Positions 55,244 through 64,000 of a stretch of 64,000 bases of DNA are shown in pieces; position 1 is the first letter of the stretch; every line of letters starts with the position of its first letter. The DNA comes from Chromohalobacter moromii. Lineage in GTDB: Bacteria > Pseudomonadota > Gammaproteobacteria > Pseudomonadales > Halomonadaceae. The translations under genes were made by a program, and so were the position numbers. The stretch is taken from assembly GCF_023091865.1 (NCBI RefSeq), contig NZ_JAHXDI010000001.1, positions 1,116,001 to 1,180,000 of the forward strand, in the 5' to 3' direction. A model generated the notes under the pieces. It had not been told where the DNA came from and ran no database searches. It was given only the letters and a program-made list of their open reading frames with translations.

Positions 55244-55954
55244 TTGCGCTATCGTTTAGTGATCTTCGACTGGGATGGCACCTTGATGGATTCCGCAGCG
55301 CGGATCGTCGCCTGCATGCAAGCAGCCGCGGAGGATATTGGCTGGGCGCCGCTGTCGGATGAGGCGGTACGTGACATTATTGGGCTGGGGTTGCCGGAGG
55401 CCATTGCCAAGCTGTGCCCGGGGATGGCTGCGGAGCAGCGTGAGCGTTTGCGCGAGCGCTACGCGGCACACTTCGTTGCTGCCGAGCGGGAGCCGATGCG
55501 CTTCTTTGATGGGGTGGCATCCGGAATGACACGCCTACGCGGCGAGTCGAACCTGCGATTGGCAGTGGCGACCGGCAAAAGCCGCCGTGGTCTGGATCGC
55601 ATTTTCACGAGCACAGGCAGTGGTGAATGGTTCCACGCTAGCCGTACGGCCGATGAAACGTTGTCCAAGCCGCACCCTCGCATGCTGGAGGAATTGCTGG
55701 CCGAGACGGACTTGGCGCCGGAGGAGGCGTTGATGGTCGGGGATACCGAATACGACATGGAAATGGCACGGGCATTGGGTATGGACCGCGTGGCGGTGAC
55801 CTATGGCGTTCATGCCCGCGAGCGCCTGGCGCGTAGCGAACCTGTGTTGATGGCCGATACGTTCACGGCGCTGATGGATTGGTTGTATGTGGATCACCAC
55901 GATGATGTACCCGATGCAGGACAGTGCATCGGGCGTCGGAGCGAAATCTCATGA
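55244..55954 (+). CDS. HAD-family phosphatase (phosphoglycolate phosphatase-like)
   Basis: A 236-residue HAD hydrolase with motif I DWDGTL (D9, D11), motif II around VATGKS, a Lys in KPHPRML and motif IV GDTEYDMEMARALGM. The substrate is unknown; phosphoglycolate phosphatase and related activities are possible. The start is a TTG at 55244, chosen because GAGGGG precedes it and homologues begin with the same (M)RYxLxIFDWDGTL; no ATG or GTG fits the frame without cutting motif I. The stop overlaps the sppA ATG. Confidence 0.85.
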   Translation: MRYRLVIFDWDGTLMDSAARIVACMQAAAEDIGWAPLSDEAVRDIIGLGLPEAIAKLCPGMAAEQRERLRERYAAHFVAAEREPMRFFDGVASGMTRLRGESNLRLAVATGKSRRGLDRIFTSTGSGEWFHASRTADETLSKPHPRMLEELLAETDLAPEEALMVGDTEYDMEMARALGMDRVAVTYGVHARERLARSEPVLMADTFTALMDWLYVDHHDDVPDAGQCIGRRSEIS

Positions 55955-57030
55955 GTGACGATAAACGCGAGGACGCTTGGACGCAGGGCCCCGCGGTCGG
56001 GCGCGCGTCGCGCGAACGCAACCAGGCCGACGAGTCTGACGAAGAGGCGATAAGCGACCCCGAGCGCTTGCGTGAGCTGCGGCGCCTGCGCGAACAGCGC
56101 ATGCTCGACCGCTGGATCGACGGCGTGCTCGTCGAGCAGCGGCGTTCACGGCGCTGGAAGCTATTCTTTCGTCTAGTGGTCGTGCTGCTGATTGCGTCGT
56201 CGCTAGCGATGACAGCGTATGCGTTATTCTTCACCGATCGCGACATGGCCGGTGGTGTCGGTGCACCCCATCTGGGCGTCGTCGAGGTCGACGGTGTCAT
56301 CGATGCCGATGGGGAGGCCAGTGCCGAGCGCATCATCGAAGGGCTGCGTGCCGCATGGAAAGCGCCGTCGTCACGGGCGGTGGTGCTGCATATCAATAGC
56401 CCCGGTGGCAGCCCAGTGCAATCACAGCGCGTATATGATGAAGTGCGCCGTTTGACGAAAAAAGGCGACAAGCCGGTCGTGGCAGTGATCGAGGATATCG
56501 GCGCTAGCGGTGCCTATTACATAGCGTCGGCGGCGGACGATATCTATGCCGCCCCGGCGAGCCTGGTGGGCTCCATCGGCGTCATTTATTCCGGCTTCGG
56601 GATGCAGGAGGCCATCGATAAGCTGGGAATCGAGCGCCGGGTCTTTACCGCCGGCGACAACAAGGCATTTCTCGATCCCTTCTCCCCGATGCGCGATGAG
56701 CAGCGAGATTTCTGGCAAGACGTGTTGGACACCACTCACCGTCAATTCATCGAAGACGTCAAGGACGGGCGCGGCGCACGTTTGGCCGACGATCCTAGGC
56801 TCTTTTCCGGCCTGGTCTGGACCGGGGAGCAAGCGCTCGACTTGGGGCTGATCGACGGCTTGGAGAGTCTCGATGGATTATCTCGGGAACGCTTCGATGA
56901 TGTACGGCTGCACGATTATACGCCGGCGCTCGACCCCTTGAGTCGTTTGTCACGCCAACTGGGGCGTGTCGCGGCCGAGTGGGCTGGGATCTCTAGCAAC
57001 GCGTCGCCCGTGCGCTATCAGGTGCAATGA
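55951..57030 (+). CDS. sppA: Signal peptide peptidase SppA-type S49 protease
   Basis: A 359-residue membrane-bound serine protease of family S49 (short, 36 kDa type). A charged N-terminus (residues 1-68) precedes one membrane helix (about 70-92), then the protease domain: LHINSPGGSP, the nucleophile S187 in DIGASGAYYIAS and the general base K238 in TAGDNKAFLDPF. Such enzymes clear leftover signal peptides. GGAG precedes the ATG, which overlaps the HAD gene stop. It is convergent with maf. Confidence 0.9.
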   Translation: MSDDKREDAWTQGPAVGRASRERNQADESDEEAISDPERLRELRRLREQRMLDRWIDGVLVEQRRSRRWKLFFRLVVVLLIASSLAMTAYALFFTDRDMAGGVGAPHLGVVEVDGVIDADGEASAERIIEGLRAAWKAPSSRAVVLHINSPGGSPVQSQRVYDEVRRLTKKGDKPVVAVIEDIGASGAYYIASAADDIYAAPASLVGSIGVIYSGFGMQEAIDKLGIERRVFTAGDNKAFLDPFSPMRDEQRDFWQDVLDTTHRQFIEDVKDGRGARLADDPRLFSGLVWTGEQALDLGLIDGLESLDGLSRERFDDVRLHDYTPALDPLSRLSRQLGRVAAEWAGISSNASPVRYQVQ

Positions 57031-57046
57031 CGACGCTTGGCCGGTG

Positions 57047-57628
57047 TCACCCTAGCGGGTCGAGACCGGCCTCGCGCAGCATTTCACACAGACGTATCAG
57101 CGGCAGGCCGATCAGGGTGTTGGGGTCTCGCCCCTCGAGGCGTTCGAAGAGTGTGATGCCCAGCCCTTCCATGCGAAAACTGCCGGCGCTGTCCAATGGG
57201 CGCTCTTTTTCGACGTAACGCTCGATCTGGGTATCGCTGAGTTCGCGAAATACCACGTCGTAACGTTCATGATCGACCCAATGGCGCGCGTGGGCAGTAT
57301 CGATGAGTGCGATGCCGGTTAGAAAGCGAACGTGCCGGCCTGAAAAACGGCGCAGGTTAGCGCGGGCGGTGGCCATGTCGCCGGGCTTGCCGAGTATCTC
57401 GCCGTCGAACAGGCAGATCTGGTCCGAGCCGATGATCAAGTGCTCGGGGTACTCGCCGGCGAGCGCCGTGGCCTTGCCTAGGGCGAGGCGATGCACCAGG
57501 GCCTGGGGCGATTCGCGGGGGTGCGGAGTTTCGTCGATGTCCGGCGCGGCCCACGCATAAGGCAGTTCGAGACGGTCGAGGAGCTGGCGGCGCCAACGGG
57601 AGCCGGAAGCGAGGACAAGGCGAGTCAT
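57047..57628 (-). CDS. maf: Maf/YceF nucleotide pyrophosphatase
   Basis: A 193-residue Maf-family protein: LVLASGSRWRRQLLDRL at the N-terminus, DETPHPRESP, IIGSDQICLFDG and TGIALIDT. The family hydrolyses non-canonical nucleoside triphosphates; the YceF branch, encoded next to yceD-rpmF in enterobacteria, prefers 7-methyl-GTP. AGGAGA before the ATG at 57628 supports this start. It is divergent from yceD. Confidence 0.92.
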   Translation of the reverse strand: MTRLVLASGSRWRRQLLDRLELPYAWAAPDIDETPHPRESPQALVHRLALGKATALAGEYPEHLIIGSDQICLFDGEILGKPGDMATARANLRRFSGRHVRFLTGIALIDTAHARHWVDHERYDVVFRELSDTQIERYVEKERPLDSAGSFRMEGLGITLFERLEGRDPNTLIGLPLIRLCEMLREAGLDPLG

Positions 57629-57712
57629 GGCGTCTCCTGGAAAAACGATGGCGGGATGGCGCGTCAATTCGCAGTCTGCCGCGCTCCGTCGGTTCTGTAC
57701 AGTGTGCTTGTT

Positions 57713-57741
57713 TTGACAGCGTCGGGGTGAGTCCCTATTAT
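57713..57741 (+). promoter_or_regulatory. Strong sigma-70 promoter of the yceD-rpmF-plsX-fab operon
   Basis: TTGACA, a 17-base spacer and TATTAT: a near-consensus promoter. The -10 box ends only 9 bases before the yceD ATG, so a transcript from here would be leaderless or nearly so for YceD. Confidence 0.8.
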
Positions 57742-57750
57742 TGCGCGCCT

Positions 57751-58278
57751 ATGTTGACCACACGACTTCCTAAGCAGGTCGAGCCTTATAAGCTCGCTGC
57801 CAATCGCGAACGTCTCGAAGGCCTGGCGGCACTCGATGCGATGTCGCGCCTTGGCGAAGAGATCGGCGCGCAGCAGGGCGACTGCGAGGTACGCCTGAGT
57901 TTCGATATCGATACCCAAGGGCGGCGTCTCATGGACGGCCAGCTTCTGGCGCATGTGCAGATGCCTTGCAGACGTTGCCTGGAGCCCATGCCGGTGACGC
58001 TGGAGAGTCACTTCCTGCTGGGACTGGTCACCGATGATAGTCTGGCGGGTGATTTGCCGAGCGACTATGAGCCGGTATTGGTGGAAAACGAGCAGCTGAA
58101 TCTTCTGCCGGTGGTTGAGGATGAGCTCATCCTTAGCCTGCCTCAGGTGATTTATCATGACGAAGCGGATTGCGCCGTTTCGCGCGATCAGCTGGAAAGC
58201 GGCGCTGATGCCGAGGTGTCGGAGCAGCGTTCTACAAGCCCTTTCGAGATGCTGCGCAACTTGAAAGGCAAACTTTGA
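57751..58278 (+). CDS. yceD: YceD/DUF177 family protein, 23S rRNA accumulation protein
   Basis: A 175-residue protein of the YceD (DUF177) family. It has the conserved CRRCLEPMPV motif (a CxxC) after QMP, and the C-terminal domain ending SPFEMLRNLKGKL. YceD has been linked to 23S rRNA accumulation and is nearly always encoded directly upstream of rpmF. The ATG at 57751 is chosen because the promoter overlaps any earlier start. There is no ribosome-binding site, in line with a very short leader. Confidence 0.9.
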   Translation: MLTTRLPKQVEPYKLAANRERLEGLAALDAMSRLGEEIGAQQGDCEVRLSFDIDTQGRRLMDGQLLAHVQMPCRRCLEPMPVTLESHFLLGLVTDDSLAGDLPSDYEPVLVENEQLNLLPVVEDELILSLPQVIYHDEADCAVSRDQLESGADAEVSEQRSTSPFEMLRNLKGKL

Positions 58279-58307
58279 ATCATCGTCGACACTCTGGAGT
58301 GTAACCC

Positions 58308-58478
58308 ATGGCAGTTCAAAAAGTACGCAAGAGCCGTTCCAAGCGTGGCATGCGTCGTAGCCACGATGCGTTGAGCGCCCCGACCCTGTCTCAGGACAAG
58401 GAAACCGGCACCACGCATCGTCGTCACCATGTGGCGTCCGATGGCTTCTATCGTGGCCGCAAGGTCTTCGACGTTTAA
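58308..58478 (+). CDS. rpmF: 50S ribosomal protein L32
   Basis: L32, 56 residues, beginning [20 protein letters not shown] and ending [12 protein letters not shown]. coli L32 has 57. No cysteines are present, so this is the zinc-free form. GGAG sits before the ATG. It lies between yceD and plsX, the usual place, linking ribosome and lipid synthesis. Confidence 0.96.
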   Translation: MAVQKVRKSRSKRGMRRSHDALSAPTLSQDKETGTTHRRHHVASDGFYRGRKVFDV

Positions 58479-58496
58479 GACGTCGTCGACGCGCAC

Positions 58497-59636
58497 GTGA
58501 CCGTGCGAATCGCTATCGATGCGATGGGCGGGGACCTGGGTCCCCGCGCCACCGTCACCGGCTCTCTCCAGGCGCTCGCCATGCACTCGAATCTCGAGAT
58601 TCAGATGCACGGCCCTCGCGACGTCTTGGAAGCCGAGCTAGAGTCTCTTCCCAAACGCCTTTCCGGCCATCGTTCCCGTCTCGTCCTGCAGCACGCGCCG
58701 CGTGTCATTTCGCAGGCCATGCGGGTAGCGAATGCCGTGCGTGAGGCCAGCGGGACAAGCATGCTCGGTGCCATCGCGAGCGTTCGCGACGGTCAGGCGG
58801 ACGCCTGTGTCAGCGCCGGAAATACCGGGGCACTGATGGCGTTGGCGAGGCGTGAGTTGGGCACGGTCAAGGGCATTGCACGGCCTGCCATCAGTACGGC
58901 GGTACCGACCCAGGGTGGCGGGCGTTGTTATCTGCTCGACCTGGGGGCCAACGTCGGTGTTCAGGCTCGTCATCTGGTCGATTTTGCGCGCATGGGCGCG
59001 ATCATGGCGCGAGTGATCGACGATACGGTGACGCCGCGTGTGGCGCTCTTGAATATCGGTGTCGAAGCCAGCAAAGGCGTGCCTAGCGTACGCGAGGCAG
59101 ACGAGTGTCTGCGTCAAGGCGTGGCGTGCCATCGAGATGGTTATGGTTTCGAGTATATCGGTTACCTCGAAGGCGATGGTGTCTTTTCAGGGGCGGCGGA
59201 TGTCGTGGTGTGTGACGGTTTCGTAGGCAATGCGGTCTTAAAGGCCAGCGAGGGCTTGGCAACGATGTTGCTAGCGCGTCTTCAGGAGACGTTCGAAGCG
59301 CATTTTACCACGCGCGTGGTGCGTGCCATGGCCAGGCCTGCGTTACTGCGTCTCAAGCGGCGACTCGACCCGGTACGCTATAATGGCGCGAGTCTGCTGG
59401 GGCTGTCGGGTATTGTCGTCAAGAGTCACGGCGGGGCAGATGCCAAAGGTTTTGCCTATGCCATTTCACGCGCGGTGCGCGAGGTCGACATGGATTTGCC
59501 TTCGCATCTGGCAAGGGAGTTGGGGGATGCGGTGCGTCCTGAGCCTTCTATCCTCTCGGTCGACTCCGATATCGGCCGAGCGGATAGTGGGTTAGCGAAC
59601 GATGCTCAACCCGACGACTCCAATCCTCAAAGGTGA
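58497..59636 (+). CDS. plsX: Phosphate acyltransferase PlsX
   Basis: PlsX converts acyl-ACP to acyl-phosphate for phospholipid synthesis. The 379-residue protein starts [18 protein letters not shown] and has [41 protein letters not shown] and [15 protein letters not shown]. The start is a GTG at 58497 (a second GTG at 58503 is possible); no clear ribosome-binding site is seen, and the gene begins 18 bases after rpmF. A Ser/Asp-rich tail of about 35 residues is longer than usual. Confidence 0.94.
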   Translation: MTVRIAIDAMGGDLGPRATVTGSLQALAMHSNLEIQMHGPRDVLEAELESLPKRLSGHRSRLVLQHAPRVISQAMRVANAVREASGTSMLGAIASVRDGQADACVSAGNTGALMALARRELGTVKGIARPAISTAVPTQGGGRCYLLDLGANVGVQARHLVDFARMGAIMARVIDDTVTPRVALLNIGVEASKGVPSVREADECLRQGVACHRDGYGFEYIGYLEGDGVFSGAADVVVCDGFVGNAVLKASEGLATMLLARLQETFEAHFTTRVVRAMARPALLRLKRRLDPVRYNGASLLGLSGIVVKSHGGADAKGFAYAISRAVREVDMDLPSHLARELGDAVRPEPSILSVDSDIGRADSGLANDAQPDDSNPQR

Positions 59637-59641
59637 CTGTC

Positions 59642-60592
59642 ATGACACAATCCCTCGCCCTTGTCTTTCCAGGGCAGGGCTCCCAGCAGGTCGGCATGCT
59701 GAGGGAGCTGGCCGAGCGTTATAGCGTCGTGCGGACCACGTTCGACGAGGCGTCCGGTGCGTTAGGTTACGACCTCTGGAAAGTCGTACAAGAAGGCCCT
59801 GAGAGTGCCTTGAACGCCACCGCTTGCACGCAACCTGCACTGCTGACCTCTAGTGTCGCGATCTGGCGCGTTTGGCAAGAGCTCGAGGGGCCGCGACCTC
59901 TGGTGATGGCGGGCCATAGCCTGGGTGAATACAGCGCCATGGTATGTGCCGGCGTCATCAGCTTCGCGGAAGGCGTGCGTCTAGTGCGTCTGCGCGGTGA
60001 GGCGATGCAGGCAGCAGTACCGGAAGGCCGTGGTGCGATGGCTGCGGTGCTGGGTCTCGATGACGCGACGGTCGAGACGGCGTGTCGTGAAGCGGCGCAA
60101 GGTGAAGTGGTCGCGGCGGTCAACTATAATGCCCCGGGGCAGGTCGTGATTGCGGGCAATAAAACCGCCGTTGAACGGGCCATTGTTTTGTGTCAGGAAG
60201 CCGGGGCCAAGCGGGCCTTGCCGCTACCGGTATCGGTGCCCTCGCATTGCAACTTGATGCAGCCGGCTGCCGAGCGCCTCGCGGCGGAAATCGACCGGCT
60301 CGACCTTAGAACGCCACGCTATACGGTGGTCCAGAATGTCGATGCGCTCGCGCATGAGGACGTTCAAACGCTCAGCCAGCGTCTCGTCGAGCAGCTTTAT
60401 CGGCCGGTACGTTGGACGGATTGCGTCAACGCCATGTATGAACGTGGCGCACGGGTCTTTGTCGAGTGTGGGCCGGGCAAGGTTTTGACCGGGCTCAATA
60501 AGCGAATTCAACGCCAAGCCAAAGGGCTTGCCGTCAACGACCCCGAATCGCTTGAGAGTGCGCTGGAATTGGCGCGTAGCGAAGAGGGGTAG
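59642..60592 (+). CDS. fabD: Malonyl-CoA:ACP transacylase
   Basis: FabD loads malonate onto ACP for fatty acid elongation. The 316-residue protein has the oxyanion-hole sequence FPGQGSQQVGM, the nucleophile S93 in AGHSLGEYSAM, and the late motif SVPSHCNLM with the catalytic His. AAAGGTGA precedes the ATG at 59642. It starts 5 bases after plsX with no fabH between them. Confidence 0.96.
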   Translation: MTQSLALVFPGQGSQQVGMLRELAERYSVVRTTFDEASGALGYDLWKVVQEGPESALNATACTQPALLTSSVAIWRVWQELEGPRPLVMAGHSLGEYSAMVCAGVISFAEGVRLVRLRGEAMQAAVPEGRGAMAAVLGLDDATVETACREAAQGEVVAAVNYNAPGQVVIAGNKTAVERAIVLCQEAGAKRALPLPVSVPSHCNLMQPAAERLAAEIDRLDLRTPRYTVVQNVDALAHEDVQTLSQRLVEQLYRPVRWTDCVNAMYERGARVFVECGPGKVLTGLNKRIQRQAKGLAVNDPESLESALELARSEEG

Positions 60593-60600
60593 TCTTAGCC

Positions 60601-61362
60601 ATGAATGCGGGAAACTCGATGACAAGCGAACGCAGGATAGCCCTAGTTACTGGTGCAAGTCGCGGCATTGGGCAGGCGATAGCCCGTGAGCTGGGCCGTC
60701 AAGGACGTGTGGTGATCGGCACTGCAACCAGCCAAGCCGGCGCCGATAAGATCGATGCCGATCTAAAGGCGCATGATGTGGAAGGTGCTGGTCGTGTGCT
60801 CGACGTCACCGACCAGGCCAGCGTCGAGAGCCTGATCAAATCGATTGGCGACGAGTTCGGTACACCGACCATACTGGTCAACAATGCTGGCATTACGCGT
60901 GACAATTTATTGATGCGCATGAAAGAAGACGAGTGGGATGCGGTGCTCGATACCAATCTCAAGTCGCTTTATCGCGTCACCAAGGCGTGCGTGCGCGGCA
61001 TGACCAAGGCACGCTTCGGGCGTATCGTCAGTATCAGTTCGGTAGTCGCCAGCATGGGCAACCTGGGGCAGACCAACTATGCGGCGGCCAAAGCCGGCAT
61101 GGAAGGGTTCTCGCGCTCTCTGGCGCGTGAGGTCGCCTCGCGTGGCATTACCGTCAATAGTGTTGCGCCGGGTTTCATCGCTACCGACATGACGCAGGCA
61201 CTACCCGAGGCCCAGCACGAAGCGTTATTGGGACAGATTCCGCTGTCGCGTCTGGGCGCTCCCGAGGAAATTGCCGCTGCCGTGGGCTTTCTCACCAGCG
61301 ACAATGCCGGCTACATTACCGGTGAAACGCTGCAGGTCAACGGCGGCATGAATATGCGTTGA
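60601..61362 (+). CDS. fabG: 3-oxoacyl-[acyl-carrier-protein] reductase
   Basis: FabG reduces 3-ketoacyl-ACP with NADPH. This short-chain dehydrogenase (253 residues) has TGASRGIG, NNAGITRDNLLMRM, and the Ser-Tyr-Lys active site (SISSVVASMGNLGQTNYAAAKAG), ending GETLQVNGGMNMR. An ATG at 60619 (MTSERRIAL) with GCGGGAA before it may be the real start, giving 247 residues, close to E. coli FabG. Confidence 0.96.
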   Translation: MNAGNSMTSERRIALVTGASRGIGQAIARELGRQGRVVIGTATSQAGADKIDADLKAHDVEGAGRVLDVTDQASVESLIKSIGDEFGTPTILVNNAGITRDNLLMRMKEDEWDAVLDTNLKSLYRVTKACVRGMTKARFGRIVSISSVVASMGNLGQTNYAAAKAGMEGFSRSLAREVASRGITVNSVAPGFIATDMTQALPEAQHEALLGQIPLSRLGAPEEIAAAVGFLTSDNAGYITGETLQVNGGMNMR

Positions 61363-61460
61363 CGCTCTCCAAGGCGCTGTTGCGTCGTCTGGGAGCGGTC
61401 TATAAACTAGCCGCAGCTTTCCAGAGCTAGCGGATTCGTACCACTAGGAGTAACAAGAGA

Positions 61461-61694
61461 ATGAGCACCATCGAAGAGCGCGTGAAGAAGGTTGTGGCTG
61501 AGCGCCTGAACGTCAAGGAAGAAGACATCCAGAACACGTCTTCCTTCACCGAGGATCTCGGCGCCGACTCGCTGGACACTGTCGAGCTGGTGATGGCGCT
61601 CGAAGAAGAATTCGACACCGAGATTCCCGACGAAGAAGCCGAGAAGATCACGACCGTTCAGGAAGCGATCGATTACGTCGTCGCTCATCAGTAA
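61461..61694 (+). CDS. acpP: Acyl carrier protein
   Basis: ACP, 77 residues, very acidic. The phosphopantetheine attachment site is S37 in [24 protein letters not shown] lies before the ATG. The 98-base gap after fabG is larger than others in the operon and may contain an extra promoter for this abundant protein. Confidence 0.98.
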   Translation: MSTIEERVKKVVAERLNVKEEDIQNTSSFTEDLGADSLDTVELVMALEEEFDTEIPDEEAEKITTVQEAIDYVVAHQ

Positions 61695-61733
61695 GTAGAG
61701 CGGTACCGGGTTGCCCGGTTCGACATCGACTCG

Positions 61734-61768
61734 CGAAGGCCGCTCTGTCATCAGGGCGGCCTTCGTCG
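61734..61768 (+). terminator. Attenuating hairpin between acpP and fabF
   Basis: CGAAGGCCGC pairs with GCGGCCTTCG across a 12-base loop, followed by TCGTTTG. A smaller ACCGGG/CCCGGT stem lies just before it. The weak T-tract suggests partial termination, which would leave acpP mRNA in excess over fabF. Confidence 0.5.
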
Positions 61769-61809
61769 TTTGTGCATGCGTGCGGTCTCCATCCCGTCGG
61801 TGTTTCGGG

Positions 61810-61815
61810 TATAAT
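61810..61815 (+). promoter_or_regulatory. Possible -10 element before fabF
   Basis: A perfect TATAAT lies 53 bases before the fabF ATG, after the hairpin, but no good -35 sequence is found 16-18 bases upstream. It may be a secondary promoter. Confidence 0.3.
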
Positions 61816-61867
61816 GCGCGCCAAACACGGCATTGCCGTGCCAACTCGCAAGTCTGGAGGAGAGCTG

Positions 61868-63100
61868 ATGCCTCGTAAAAGGGTCGTGGTAACCGGATTG
61901 GGCCTGGTCACCCCGGTCGGTAACAGTGTCAAGGAAAGCTGGGACAACATCCTGGCGGGCAAGAGCGGCATCGCACCGATCGACCACTTCGATACTACGG
62001 GATTCAATACGCGTTTTGGCGGTTCGGTGAAGGACTTCGACATCAGTCCTTACCTGAATCCCAAGGAAGCGCGCAAGATGGATCTGTTCATTCAGTACGG
62101 CATCGCGGCGGCGGGTCAGGCCATCGCCGATGCCGGACTGGAGAGCGACGAAGACAACGCGGATCGCATCGGTGTGGCGATCGGTTCGGGCATCGGGGGG
62201 TTGCCGATGATCGAGCATAACCACAATGCCTTGAATCGCGGTGGCCCGCGCAAGATCTCGCCGTTTTTCGTCCCCGGGTCGATCATCAATATGATCTCCG
62301 GCAATCTGGCGATCCAGCATGGCTTTCGCGGCCCCAATATCGCCATTACCACGGCTTGTACCACGGGGACGCACAATATTGGCTACGCGGCCCGCACCAT
62401 CGCCTATGGCGATGCAGATGCCATGGTCTGTGGGGGAGCCGAAATGGCCACCACGCCGTTGGGGCTGGGTGGTTTCTCGTCGGCGCGTGCGTTGTCTACG
62501 CGTAATGATGATCCTGCCGCAGCAAGCCGCCCTTGGGATCGAGAACGAGATGGCTTCGTACTCTCCGATGGCGCCGGGGTACTGGTGCTCGAGGAGTACG
62601 AGCATGCCAAACAGCGTGGCGCGCCCATCTATGCTGAGCTGTTGGGCTTTGGCATGAGCGACGATGCTTACCATATGACCGCACCCAATGGCAGTGGGGC
62701 GGAAATGGCGATGCGCAATGCCGTCAAGGACGCCGCTATCGATGCCGGTCAGTTGGATTACATCAATGCACACGGGACCTCGACCCAAGCGGGCGATGTC
62801 GCTGAGAGCCAGGCCGTGGAGCGCGTCATGGGCGAAGCGGCCAAGTCCGTAGCGGTTAGTTCCACGAAGTCGATGATCGGTCATCTGCTGGGAGCCGCCG
62901 GCGCTGTCGAGGCGATATTCAGCGTGCTTGCCATTCGCGATAGCGTGGTGCCGCCGACCATCAACCTCGAAGACCCCGACGAGGGATGCACGCTCGATTA
63001 CGTGCCCAACGAGGCGCGTGAGAAGTCGGTGGTGTACAGCCTATCGAACTCCTTCGGTTTCGGCGGTACCAATGGGTCACTGATCTTCGGTCGCGTTTAG
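61868..63100 (+). CDS. fabF: 3-oxoacyl-[acyl-carrier-protein] synthase II
   Basis: FabF condenses malonyl-ACP with acyl-ACP. The 410-residue protein starts [18 protein letters not shown] and has the Cys-His-His triad: C164 in [10 protein letters not shown], His in [11 protein letters not shown] and His in [21 protein letters not shown] precedes the ATG at 61868; the frame runs further up without similarity. It ends 5 bases before pabC. Confidence 0.97.
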   Translation: MPRKRVVVTGLGLVTPVGNSVKESWDNILAGKSGIAPIDHFDTTGFNTRFGGSVKDFDISPYLNPKEARKMDLFIQYGIAAAGQAIADAGLESDEDNADRIGVAIGSGIGGLPMIEHNHNALNRGGPRKISPFFVPGSIINMISGNLAIQHGFRGPNIAITTACTTGTHNIGYAARTIAYGDADAMVCGGAEMATTPLGLGGFSSARALSTRNDDPAAASRPWDRERDGFVLSDGAGVLVLEEYEHAKQRGAPIYAELLGFGMSDDAYHMTAPNGSGAEMAMRNAVKDAAIDAGQLDYINAHGTSTQAGDVAESQAVERVMGEAAKSVAVSSTKSMIGHLLGAAGAVEAIFSVLAIRDSVVPPTINLEDPDEGCTLDYVPNEAREKSVVYSLSNSFGFGGTNGSLIFGRV

Positions 63101-63105
63101 GCGTC

Positions 63106-63921
63106 ATGACCGACGACGCAGTGCCGTTCGACGATCGCGGCTTCGCTTATGGGGACGGTCTCTTTGAGACCGTCCTCGTGCGTGATGGGCAGCCTTTATT
63201 GTGGGACGCGCATCTACGGCGGTTGGCACGCGGTGCCGAGAGATTGGAAATCCCATTGCCGGATACGCAGACCTTGGCGAGCTTGCCAGGGCAGGCGGGG
63301 GCCGGGTTGTGCGTGCTCAAGTTGCTCGTGACCCGTGGCAGCGGTGGTCGTGGGTACGCATCTCCTGAATCGCCCGTGCCGCGCCTGCGTTGGCGATTCA
63401 TGCCTTTCATGCCGCAGTCCACGTATTGGCGCGATGGCGTACGCGTTCGCCTATGTCGGCTGCGCTTGGGTCACCAGCCTTTATTGGCGGGCATCAAGCA
63501 TCTCAACCGTCTCGAGAACGTCATGGCGCGTCGTGAGTGGCGCGATCCCGATGTTGCCGAAGGGGTGTTGTGCGATCAGCACGATCGTCTCGTCGAGGCG
63601 ACCAGCATGAACCTGGTCTGGAGGCGGCACGGCATTCTCGAGACTCCCGACCTGGCTGCATGTGGCGTGGAAGGCACGCTGTTGGCGGCGTTACGCGAGC
63701 GCTTGTCGATCCGCACGCGCGGAGTGGGGATCGAGGCGTTGATGGAGGCCGACGCAGCCTGGGTCATCAATTCGGTTCAGGGGGTTTGGCCCCTGAAACA
63801 GTTGGACGATGCCGACGGTACCTGCCTGAATCGATGGCCGGTACATACCGCGCATCGGTATCTGCAACAGCATGCCCATCCATTGCTGGGCTATCCTCAT
63901 GACGTCTTCGATGAGGCGTGA
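63106..63921 (+). CDS. pabC: Aminodeoxychorismate lyase
   Basis: PabC splits aminodeoxychorismate into p-aminobenzoate and pyruvate for folate synthesis. This 271-residue fold-type IV PLP enzyme has DRGFAYGDGLFETVLVRDG, the PLP lysine K131 in GIKHLNRLENVMARREW, and EATSMNLVW, followed by a Gly-rich phosphate-binding region (ACGVEGTLLAALRE). Its place between fabF and mltG is the standard order. Confidence 0.92.
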   Translation: MTDDAVPFDDRGFAYGDGLFETVLVRDGQPLLWDAHLRRLARGAERLEIPLPDTQTLASLPGQAGAGLCVLKLLVTRGSGGRGYASPESPVPRLRWRFMPFMPQSTYWRDGVRVRLCRLRLGHQPLLAGIKHLNRLENVMARREWRDPDVAEGVLCDQHDRLVEATSMNLVWRRHGILETPDLAACGVEGTLLAALRERLSIRTRGVGIEALMEADAAWVINSVQGVWPLKQLDDADGTCLNRWPVHTAHRYLQQHAHPLLGYPHDVFDEA

Positions 63922-63935
63922 GACAAGGTATCGAC

Positions 63936-64000
63936 ATGCGAGTGGTGAAGGTTCTCATAGGGGTTGCGATATTGGCTGGCGTGGCAGTGTTGGGGGCCTA
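63936..64000 (+). CDS. mltG: Start of a probable endolytic transglycosylase MltG (YceG), cut by the window end
   Basis: Only 21 codons are visible: a basic start MRVVK followed by a hydrophobic segment (VLIGVAILAGVAVLG), which fits the N-terminal membrane helix of MltG. The identification rests mainly on position after pabC, the usual order being pabC-mltG-tmk. AAGG lies 8 bases before the ATG. Confidence 0.65.
   Translation, partial: MRVVKVLIGVAILAGVAVLGA

Overview
The window looks like chromosomal DNA of a moderately halophilic gammaproteobacterium of the Halomonadaceae (Chromohalobacter/Halomonas type). The support is: high-GC, densely packed genes; a complete Na+-pumping NADH:quinone reductase cluster with its maturation factors; a two-subunit pyruvate carboxylase with a divergent LysR regulator; and, from topA rightward, a gene order that (from memory) closely follows Pseudomonas, with different genes inserted. 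The genus is an inference from gene content and was not checked by a search. I see no tRNA, rRNA, insertion sequence, prophage or CRISPR array.

Layout. 0-6 kb: peptidoglycan genes (end of rlpA, dacA), lipoate genes (ybeD, lipB, convergent lipA) and an MDR oxidoreductase. 6-14 kb: pyruvate node, with pycR divergent from pycA-pycB, a DUF3141 alpha/beta-hydrolase and pyruvate kinase. 14-25 kb: topA with two small conserved genes, a short MetE-like methionine synthase behind a MetR-type box, an Lpp/OprI-type lipoprotein beside two convergent L,D-transpeptidases, and mfd. 25-36 kb: a long-form GAPDH behind a HexR-type operator, nqrABCDEF-apbE-nqrM and sthA. 36-39.5 kb: a short accessory stretch with a YrhK-like membrane protein, a Tus-family replication-terminator protein and the agmatine pathway aguA-aguB. 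39.7-50 kb: lipoprotein and lipid A/KDO export and synthesis (lolC/F-lolD, DUF2062, comEC, msbA, lpxK, Trm112-like, kdsB), a tyrosine phosphatase and murB. 50-57.6 kb: rne with a long leader, rluC, a HAD phosphatase, sppA, maf. 57.7-64 kb: yceD-rpmF-plsX-fabD-fabG-acpP-fabF-pabC and the start of a probable mltG, with fabH missing between plsX and fabD.

How it fits together: most of the window is envelope biogenesis (peptidoglycan, lipid A, lipoprotein sorting, fatty acids) interleaved with central carbon and redox metabolism (pyruvate, GAPDH, Na+-NQR, transhydrogenase). Several operons show stop/start overlaps that suggest translational coupling. I do not find a convincing undescribed multi-gene system. 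The observations most worth following are the Tus homologue, candidate HexR, MetR and PycR operators, the Lpp/L,D-transpeptidase grouping, the DUF3141 enzyme with a cysteine nucleophile, the missing fabH, and the long rne leader.
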